Origin: Nocardioides jejuensis
GTDB lineage: Bacteria; Actinomycetota; Actinomycetes; Propionibacteriales; Nocardioidaceae
DNA length: 64,000 bases
Assembly: GCF_004337475.1 (NCBI RefSeq)
Contig: NZ_SJZJ01000007.1
Coordinates: 1-64,000, forward strand
Reading direction: 5' to 3'
Both the position numbers and the translations under genes were made by a program. Each line of letters starts with the position of its first letter. Positions within the stretch are counted from its first letter, which is position 1. The notes under the pieces were generated by a model. The model was not told the origin of the DNA. It saw nothing but the letters and a program-made list of their open reading frames with translations, and did no database searches. Shown here in pieces: positions 58,634-64,000 of this stretch.

Positions 58634-59842
58634 ATGCCCCGACTGCCCCGCGTGTCCCGCCTTCGTTACCTGCCCGATCTGAGCTCCCGCGAGGGCCGTT
58701 CGGTCAGCGACTTCCTGCGTCAGGAGACCGTCGGCGGCGCGCTCGCGCTGCTCGCGGCCGTCGTGGCGGTGATCTGGGCGAACACCGCCTGGTCCTCGTC
58801 GTACGCCGACCTCCGGCACCTGCAGGTCGGCCCGCTCGACGTCGAGCAGTGGGCTGCCGACGGCGCCCTGACCCTGTTCTTCTTCGTGGCCGGGCTCGAG
58901 CTGAAGCGCGAGTTCGTCGTCGGATCGCTGGCACGCATGTCGGACGCGATCGTCCCGGTCGTCGCGGCCGCCTGCGGTGTCGCGCTGCCCGCGCTGATCT
59001 ACACGGCCGTCAACCTCGCGAGTCCCGAGGGCCACCCGGGTGGATGGGCGATCCCGAGCGCCACCGACATCGCCTTCGCGCTGGCCGTGCTCGCCGTCGT
59101 CGGCTCGGGCCTGCCGCCGCAGCTGCGAGCGTTCCTGCTGACGCTCGCGGTGGTCGACGACCTGATCGTCATCGCGATCATCGCGCTCTTCTACAGCTCG
59201 TCGTTGCACCTCGCACCGCTCGCGCTGGCGGCCGCAGGCCTCACTGCCTGGTGGCTGCTCCAGCGGCTCCGGGTCGACCTCTGGCCGCTCCAGGTCGCGA
59301 TCGCCCTCGGCACCTGGTGGGCGGTCCACGAGAGTGGCATCCACGCCACCATTGCCGGTGTCGCGCTCGGCCTCCTCACCCGCGTACGCCGCGACGAGGG
59401 CGAGGAGCACAGTCCCGCCGAGCGGCTCGAGCACCGGCTGCACCCGCTGTCGGCGGGCGTCGCGGTGCCGTTCTTCGCCCTGCTGTCGGCCGGCGTGGTG
59501 ATCTCCGGCGGTGCCGACCTGGCCCGCGACCCGGTCGTGATCGGCGTCGTCCTCGGCCTGGTCGTCGGCAAGCCGCTCGGTGTCTTCGGCGGGTCGTGGC
59601 TGCTCTGCCGCCTTACCCGTGCGGAGATCGACGACGACGTCCGCTGGCGGGACGTGCTCGGCATCGCGGTGCTCGCCGGGGTGGGGTTCACGGTGTCCCT
59701 GCTGGTCTCCGACCTGTCGTTCGAGGGGCCCGAGCGTGAGGCTGCCAAGACGGCCGTGCTCGTGGCGTCGACGGTCGCGGCGCTGCTCGCCGCCGTACTG
59801 CTCGGGCGGAGGAGCCGCGCCCACCGGGCAACGGGTGTGTAG
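58634..59842 (+). CDS. nhaA: Na+/H+ antiporter NhaA
   Basis: 402 aa with 12 predicted helices. The two adjacent aspartates of the ion site lie in LAVVDDLIVIAI near 180. Other conserved segments are LFFFVAGLELKREFV near 82, PSATDIAFALAV near 145 and AGVGFTVSLLVSDLSF near 345. It exchanges external protons for internal Na+ or Li+ and supports growth in salt or alkaline conditions. The ATG at 58634 has GAGGAG 7-12 nt upstream. A structured leader precedes it. Confidence 0.93.
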   Translation: MPRLPRVSRLRYLPDLSSREGRSVSDFLRQETVGGALALLAAVVAVIWANTAWSSSYADLRHLQVGPLDVEQWAADGALTLFFFVAGLELKREFVVGSLARMSDAIVPVVAAACGVALPALIYTAVNLASPEGHPGGWAIPSATDIAFALAVLAVVGSGLPPQLRAFLLTLAVVDDLIVIAIIALFYSSSLHLAPLALAAAGLTAWWLLQRLRVDLWPLQVAIALGTWWAVHESGIHATIAGVALGLLTRVRRDEGEEHSPAERLEHRLHPLSAGVAVPFFALLSAGVVISGGADLARDPVVIGVVLGLVVGKPLGVFGGSWLLCRLTRAEIDDDVRWRDVLGIAVLAGVGFTVSLLVSDLSFEGPEREAAKTAVLVASTVAALLAAVLLGRRSRAHRATGV

Positions 59843-59886
59843 AGTCGCGAACCGACCCGCCCGACCGCACAGGAGACCTTGATCCC

Positions 59887-60282
59887 GTGGCTGAGAACCT
59901 CCAGGACGAGCCGACGATCGGCAAGCTCGTCGTCGACGCCCAGCGCGACATCTCGAAGCTGATCTCTGCCGAGATCCAGCTCGCGAAGGCCGAGCTCGCC
60001 GTCAGCGTCAAGGCCGGCGGCTTCGGCGTCGTCTTCTTCGCTGTGGCTGCCTTCATGGGGCTGATGGCGCTGATCATCTTCTCGGTGACCGCGGCGTACC
60101 TCATCAACTGGGACGGCAACGGCCTCTCGCTGAAGTGGTCGTTCCTCATCGTCACCGGCTTCTACCTGCTGGTCGCCGGCATCCTCGCCTTCCTCGGCAT
60201 CCGCAGCGTCAAGAAGGTCAGTGGCCCGAAGCGCGCGATCGCGCAGGCCAAGCAGAACAAGAAGGCCTTCAAGAAGGCCTGA
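59887..60282 (+). CDS. Phage-holin 3-6 family (actinobacterial) membrane protein
   Basis: 131 aa. An amphipathic N-terminal helix leads to two membrane helices (about 45-70 and 85-105) and a Lys-rich tail (KQNKKAFKKA). The Pfam name is historical; such proteins are common in actinobacterial chromosomes and their role is unknown. The GTG start at 59887 suits the family opening. It is convergent with marP and separated by the TGTCAG palindromes. Confidence 0.82.
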   Translation: MAENLQDEPTIGKLVVDAQRDISKLISAEIQLAKAELAVSVKAGGFGVVFFAVAAFMGLMALIIFSVTAAYLINWDGNGLSLKWSFLIVTGFYLLVAGILAFLGIRSVKKVSGPKRAIAQAKQNKKAFKKA

Positions 60283-60298
60283 CCCCGTCGTACGCCGC

Positions 60299-60387
60299 GA
60301 GCGCCCAAACTGTCAGTCTGACAGTTTGGGCGCTCGTGACATTTCCGAAGTGTCAGCGGGCGCGAAAGTGTCAGCCTGACAGTTTGG
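60299..60387. terminator. Tandem TGTCAG palindromes between convergent genes
   Basis: A nearly perfect palindrome at 60299-60335 (18-bp arms, single-base centre) is followed by a half-site (60350-60355) and a second copy at 60365-60385 with 10-bp arms and one mismatch. All share TGTCAG-N-CTGACA. Position suggests a terminator; the repeats suggest a protein-binding cluster. Confidence 0.6.
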
Positions 60388-60413
60388 CAAGCACCCGCCA
60401 GCCGGCCGCCCGA

Positions 60414-61589
60414 TCAGCTCGCGCAGCCGCCGGTGCTGACGGGGGTGGTGGCCGCGATGCCGCGGTCACGCGCCTCGGCGACTGCGCCCGGCGTCAGGGC
60501 GTAGCCGGTGTCGCGGTCGGAGACCGACGCGGCGAAGATGACGCCGACGACGTTGCCGGCGGTGTCGACGAGCGGGCCGCCGGAGTTGCCGGGACGGATC
60601 AGGCCACGCAGCGAGTAGACCTCGCGCAGCACCGATCCGTGCCCGTAGATGTCGGGGGAGCGCAGGCGCTGCTCGGCACGGACGCGCGCGGACTGCACGT
60701 TGTACGGGCCGTCGAGCGGGTAGCCCAGGATCGCGACCTTGTCGTTGGGCTTCACGCCGGCCTCGAAGTGCAGCGGCTGGATGCCGAGGTCGGGCACCGC
60801 GAGCACGGCGACGTCGACCTGCGGGTTGTAGTAGACGACCTGCGCGTCGACGGTGCGGTCACCGACGAGCACCTTCGGGTCGCTCACGCCCGCGACGACG
60901 TGGGCGTTGGTCATCAGCCGGTCCTCGCGGATCACGAACGCCGACCCCTCGACGCCGCGGCCACAGGAGTTGTTGCCGTGGACCTTGAGGACGGAGGCGC
61001 CGGCACGCTGCACGTCGGGGTCGCGGACGACCTGCGGGGACGGCGGGTCGACCGCCACGATCCGCTCGGGCGCGAACGGCTCGAGGTAGCGCGGGAAGAA
61101 GGTCGTGCCCACGACGTCGTTGAACGCCTGCAGTCCCTGGAAAGCCTGGTCCGGGAGCGCGCGGTCGACAGCAGCCAGCACCTTCGAGTCGCGTACGACG
61201 GGGGTCACCGGGCCGAGGCTGGAGCCGGAGATCGCGACACCGAGCGCCCAGGCGACCAGCAGGACAGCCGCCATCGAGAGGGCGGCACCGCCGACGGCGT
61301 CGAGCGCTCGCACCGGCTGCCAGTGGATCTTCGCGCGCACGCGGGCCCCGGCGTACTGCAGGAGGGCCTGGCCGATCGTGGCGCAGAGGATGACGATGAA
61401 GAGCGCGCCGAGCGAGACCCACAGGCCGGGCGACACGTCACCGAGCAGGTGCGGCGCTACCCAGATGCCGAGGAAGCCGCCCGCGAGCAGGCCCACCGTC
61501 GCGAACGCGCCGGTGATGAACCCCTGCCAGTAGCCGGACAGCGCGTACGCCGCCAGCAGGATCAGCAGGAGCCAGTCGAGGAAGTTCAT
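60414..61589 (-). CDS. marP: MarP-like membrane serine protease
   Basis: 391 aa. Four membrane helices (CvpA-like, about 1-115) precede a periplasmic trypsin-like domain (about 190-391). The catalytic triad is His in TNAHVV near 231, Asp in DVAVLAV near 261 and Ser in GNSGGP near 339. Cys in NSCGRG near 210 and at the end (GGCAS) can form the MarP disulfide. In Mycobacterium tuberculosis the homologue helps resist acid stress by processing a peptidoglycan hydrolase. The start overlaps the NUDIX stop (ATGA). Confidence 0.9.
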   Translation of the reverse strand: MNFLDWLLLILLAAYALSGYWQGFITGAFATVGLLAGGFLGIWVAPHLLGDVSPGLWVSLGALFIVILCATIGQALLQYAGARVRAKIHWQPVRALDAVGGAALSMAAVLLVAWALGVAISGSSLGPVTPVVRDSKVLAAVDRALPDQAFQGLQAFNDVVGTTFFPRYLEPFAPERIVAVDPPSPQVVRDPDVQRAGASVLKVHGNNSCGRGVEGSAFVIREDRLMTNAHVVAGVSDPKVLVGDRTVDAQVVYYNPQVDVAVLAVPDLGIQPLHFEAGVKPNDKVAILGYPLDGPYNVQSARVRAEQRLRSPDIYGHGSVLREVYSLRGLIRPGNSGGPLVDTAGNVVGVIFAASVSDRDTGYALTPGAVAEARDRGIAATTPVSTGGCAS

Positions 61590-62305
61590 CGGGGGCCTTC
61601 GGGGAACTCGGAATTCGGCACCGGATAGGCCGGAATCGGCCTGTCTTCGTTACCGCGTCCGACGATCATCCACTCCTCGACCGGCTGTTCGCGTCCTTCA
61701 TCCCATGGGCGTGTCCAGCCGACGTGGTCGAACAGGCGCGACACCAGGCCTGCCGTGAAGCCCCAGAGAACGCCGCCGTCAGGCAGCAGGAAGCCCGGGC
61801 CGCGGAAGCCCAGCGGGTGCACCATCGTCACGCGGATCGCCGGATCGAGGAGTACGTCGATCGGCACCCGCAGCACGGCGTGCACCTCGTCGGGGGAGAC
61901 GATCCGCACCGGCGACTCCTCGCGCCACCAGCCGAGGACGGTCGTGACGGCGAAGTTGCTCGGCGGCAGCCAGATCTCGGGCAGGGCGCCGAAGACGTCG
62001 ACGCCCGACGGGTCGAGTCCGCACTCCTCCTCGGCCTCCCGTAGGGCCGCGGCAACCGGGCCGTCGTCCTCCGGGTCGAGGCTGCCGCCCGGGAAGGAGA
62101 TCTGCCCGGGGTGCGACCGCATGGTGTGGGAGCGCTCGGTGAAGAGCAGGTCGGGACCCTGCGGCCCCTCGCCGAAGAGCATGAGGACGGCGGCCTCGCG
62201 CGGCGACGGGCCACCGTCGGGCGGGCTGAACCGCGTCAGGTCGCTCGCCTTGACGGTGTCGAGCGAGTCGACGATGTCCTCGAGCCAGGCGGGGAGGCTG
62301 TTCAC
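61586..62305 (-). CDS. NUDIX CoA pyrophosphatase-like hydrolase
   Basis: 239 aa. The box is FPGGSLDPEDDGPVAAALREAEEECGL-like (given in pieces: GGSLDPEDDG near 85, REAEEECGLD near 101) and a UPF0035-type segment follows. It probably cleaves CoA or its derivatives to 3',5'-ADP and 4'-phosphopantetheine. The GTG start overlaps the tlpA stop, and its stop overlaps the marP start, so it is the middle gene of a coupled operon. Confidence 0.85.
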   Translation of the reverse strand: MNSLPAWLEDIVDSLDTVKASDLTRFSPPDGGPSPREAAVLMLFGEGPQGPDLLFTERSHTMRSHPGQISFPGGSLDPEDDGPVAAALREAEEECGLDPSGVDVFGALPEIWLPPSNFAVTTVLGWWREESPVRIVSPDEVHAVLRVPIDVLLDPAIRVTMVHPLGFRGPGFLLPDGGVLWGFTAGLVSRLFDHVGWTRPWDEGREQPVEEWMIVGRGNEDRPIPAYPVPNSEFPEGPR

Positions 62306-63036
62306 GGGCTGTCCTCCGAGGTGCCGGCGGGGTCGGTCGTCGGGCTCTGCGTCGTCGGGCTTGGGGACATCGGCTTGAGGGCAGCGGCGCCGAGGTGCTC
62401 GGCGGCGAGCTGCCGCAGCTCGTCGATGGACTCGATCTCCAGGGCGCGCACGCGTCCGGTCTCGTTGCCGTCCTCGTCGTGCCACACGCTGAGCACGCCG
62501 TCGGCGTCGAGGAACGCCAGCGTCGGCAGCAGGCTCACCGGGAGGCCGCCCTTCTGGCGCACGGCGGTCTCGGTGTCGGCGAGCAGCGGGAAGTGGACGC
62601 CGCTCTTGCGGGCCAGGTCGAGGGCGGCAGCCGGGTTGACGTCGTTGTAGTCGATGCCGACGACGGCGACGCGGCCGGCGTACTCCTGGGCGAAGCGCTC
62701 GAAGATCGGCAGCTCGCGTCGGCACGGCCCGCACCAGCTCGCCCAGAACGTGATGACCATCGGGCCGCGGAGCTTCGCGAGGTCGACGGACGGACCGCCG
62801 CCGAGGCACGGGAGCGTGATGGCGGGCAGGCCGTGGCGCTGGACCTCCCCGGAGGCAGTCGGCTCGGTGCAGGTCGGGATGTGTGCCTGGGCCTTCGCCG
62901 CGCGGAGGGCGGGGGTGTCGACGTCGACGTGGAGCGTCGGCGCCGTGAGGGACGACGGGCCGCACGCGGTCATGCCGAGCGTCGTGAGTCCGGCGAACGC
63001 TGCGGCAACCCTGAACTTCGACTCACGACGTGTCAT
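62302..63036 (-). CDS. TlpA/ResA-like thioredoxin lipoprotein
   Basis: 244 aa. A lipoprotein signal ends in GMTAC near 25. The thioredoxin fold has the redox WCGPC near 100 and the cis-Pro loop LLPTLAFLD near 165. Two more cysteines (about 56 and 76) lie before the fold. It reduces or maintains thiols of envelope proteins, for example in cytochrome c assembly. The Thr/Ser/Pro-rich tail is unusual. The start overlaps the nth stop (ATGA). Confidence 0.88.
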   Translation of the reverse strand: MTRRESKFRVAAAFAGLTTLGMTACGPSSLTAPTLHVDVDTPALRAAKAQAHIPTCTEPTASGEVQRHGLPAITLPCLGGGPSVDLAKLRGPMVITFWASWCGPCRRELPIFERFAQEYAGRVAVVGIDYNDVNPAAALDLARKSGVHFPLLADTETAVRQKGGLPVSLLPTLAFLDADGVLSVWHDEDGNETGRVRALEIESIDELRQLAAEHLGAAALKPMSPSPTTQSPTTDPAGTSEDSP

Positions 63037-63758
63037 GCGCGTCCCTCCGTGCGGACCAGCTTCGCCGCCTCGGCGGGATCCGTCGGCCCTTCGCCGTACG
63101 CCGGGCACCAGCGCGCCACGGGGCACGCACCGCAGGCGGGCTTCCGGGCGTGGCAGATCCGGCGGCCGTGCCAGATGACGTGGTGGGAGAGCATCGTCCA
63201 GTCACGCTTGGGGAAGAGGTCGCCGATCGCGAACTCGACCTTCACCGGATCGGTCTCGTCGGTCCAGCCGAAGCGGCGGACCAGGCGCCCGAAATGCGTG
63301 TCGACGGTGATGCCCGGGACGTCGAACGCGTTGCCGAGCACCACGTTGGCGGTCTTGCGGCCCACACCGGGCAGGGTCACGAGGTCGTCGAGGCGGCCGG
63401 GGACCTGGCCGTCGTACCTCTCGACGAGCGCGGCGCTCAGCTTGAGCAGCGACTCGGTCTTGGCGCGGAAGAATCCGAGCGGACCGATGATCTCCTCGAG
63501 CTTCTCGCGCTCGGCCGCGGCCATCGCGGCCGGCGTCGGGTAGGCGCCGAAGAGCACCGGCCGGACCTTGTTGACGCGCTTGTCCGTGGTCTGAGCCGAG
63601 AGCACCGTGACCACGAGCAGCTGGAACGGATCGTCGAAGTTGAGCTCGCACTTCGCGTCGGGATAGGTGTCACCGAGGGTGCGATCGATCTTGCGGGCCC
63701 TGCGCACGAGCGCCGTGTCGGGACGCGAGTCCGGTCGGGCAGGAGAAGCAGGGGGCAC
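63033..63758 (-). CDS. nth: Endonuclease III (base-excision DNA glycosylase)
   Basis: 241 aa. The helix-hairpin-helix LPGVGRKTANV near 128 holds the catalytic Lys, and the Asp is in TVDTHFGRL near 147. Four cysteines near 202-218 (CX6CX2CX5C) bind the [4Fe-4S] cluster. It removes oxidised pyrimidines from DNA and nicks the abasic site. The GTG at 63758 fits TAGGCT 6 nt upstream. It heads the nth-tlpA-NUDIX-marP operon. Confidence 0.93.
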   Translation of the reverse strand: MPPASPARPDSRPDTALVRRARKIDRTLGDTYPDAKCELNFDDPFQLLVVTVLSAQTTDKRVNKVRPVLFGAYPTPAAMAAAEREKLEEIIGPLGFFRAKTESLLKLSAALVERYDGQVPGRLDDLVTLPGVGRKTANVVLGNAFDVPGITVDTHFGRLVRRFGWTDETDPVKVEFAIGDLFPKRDWTMLSHHVIWHGRRICHARKPACGACPVARWCPAYGEGPTDPAEAAKLVRTEGRA

Positions 63759-63764
63759 GCCGAC

Positions 63765-63770
63765 AGCCTA
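63765..63770 (-). promoter_or_regulatory. -10 hexamer of leaderless nth operon
   Basis: Minus-strand TAGGCT lies 6 nt before the GTG at 63758. Confidence 0.55.
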
Positions 63771-63819
63771 CGGGTGCTGCCCTCGCGCGCGTGGCCCTCC
63801 GGGAACCGGTGCTGACTGG

Positions 63820-63835
63820 TGTGGTTTGATCCACA
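63820..63835. promoter_or_regulatory. CRP-like box TGTGG-N6-CCACA
   Basis: A perfect palindrome close to the CRP/GlxR consensus TGTGA-N6-TCACA. It lies between nth and crp, 75 bp before the crp start, and is a likely site of autoregulation. Confidence 0.55.
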
Positions 63836-63909
63836 TGTGACCGACCGCACGGTATTGTGCCGGGCGAGACTCGCCTGAGCCCTTCGTGGGCTGACCCGAT
63901 GGAGGAAAT

Positions 63910-64000
63910 GTGGACAACGACGTGCTGCGTCAGGCTCCGCTGTTCAGCGCTCTCGACGACGAGGCCGCTTCCGCTCTGCGTGCGTCGATGGCGGAGTCCC
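63910..64000 (+). CDS. crp: CRP/FNR family regulator, 5' part only
   Basis: The first 30 codons of the gene reach the right edge. The opening MDNDVLRQAPLFSAL and the DDEAASALRASM helix are typical of actinobacterial CRP/GlxR proteins. These bind cAMP through an N-terminal cyclic-nucleotide domain and DNA through a C-terminal helix-turn-helix, both mostly beyond the window. The GTG start has GGAGG 5-9 nt upstream. The gene next to nth is the usual actinobacterial order. Confidence 0.85.
   Translation, partial: MDNDVLRQAPLFSALDDEAASALRASMAES

Noticed and set aside
59887..60282. Prophage holin
   Set aside because: Same reasoning: it sits in a conserved chromosomal block.

Overview
The window reads as chromosomal DNA of a high-GC actinobacterium, most likely Propionibacteriales and probably close to Nocardioides. 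The evidence is the GC-rich third codon positions, the common GTG starts and the many genes without a Shine-Dalgarno site whose -10 hexamer lies 6-7 nt before the start codon (leaderless transcripts). Typical actinobacterial proteins are also present: a WblA-type WhiB protein, a MarP-type membrane protease, a pair of ArsA-like ATPases, a fused AccD-AccA carboxyltransferase and a CRP-like regulator. No phage, insertion sequence, CRISPR array or rRNA operon is visible. Two tRNA genes are present: Gly(CCC) and Pro(CGG).

Layout. 1-3.6 kb: two secreted low-complexity proteins, the first cut by the left edge inside a minisatellite-like Gly-Ser-Thr-Thr-Pro repeat. 3.8-8.9 kb: a TetR regulator divergent from three chorismate-using genes (a PhzE-like fused synthase, a PabA-type glutaminase and PabB). 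8.9-12.8 kb: a two-component system, a fructosamine kinase-like protein, a low-molecular-weight tyrosine phosphatase and a small membrane protein. 12.9-18.9 kb: one very large LPXTG surface protein made of SpaA/DUF11-like modules. 19.3-22.7 kb: a branched-chain 2-oxoacid dehydrogenase operon (E1 alpha, E1 beta, E2). 22.7-28.2 kb: AccD-AccA fusion, an apparently inactive M1-peptidase lipoprotein, an acyl-CoA dehydrogenase and an Rrf2 regulator. 28.3-36.8 kb: mixed housekeeping genes including dcd, a GDSL hydrolase, an AraC regulator with its divergent partner, and an iron-regulated siderophore-interacting protein. 37-42.2 kb: a large Fe-S membrane oxidoreductase with a remarkable repeat tail, and an ArsR/MFS pair. 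42.2-49 kb: a secreted M19-like hydrolase, two MFS transporters, a SixA-type phosphatase and a lipoprotein. 49-64 kb: a block that matches conserved actinobacterial gene order (yqeY, PBP, wblA, two ArsA-like ATPases, ridA, NUDIX, MBL hydrolase, nhaA, marP, NUDIX, tlpA, nth, crp).

The most interesting material is in non-coding and low-complexity sequence. It includes a riboswitch-like leader before nhaA; an iron-box promoter followed by two strong hairpins before the siderophore-interacting gene; a 22-bp-period repeat found both between genes and inside the accDA reading frame; long near-perfect inverted repeats between genes; ten SLFD/SLFG motifs in the tail of the Fe-S oxidoreductase; an ArsA pair in which one member has lost the signature lysine; and an M1 peptidase that has lost the HE of HEXXH. 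I do not see a self-contained new defence or mobile system. The best candidates for something undescribed are the nhaA leader, the 22-bp repeat family and the SLFD tail.
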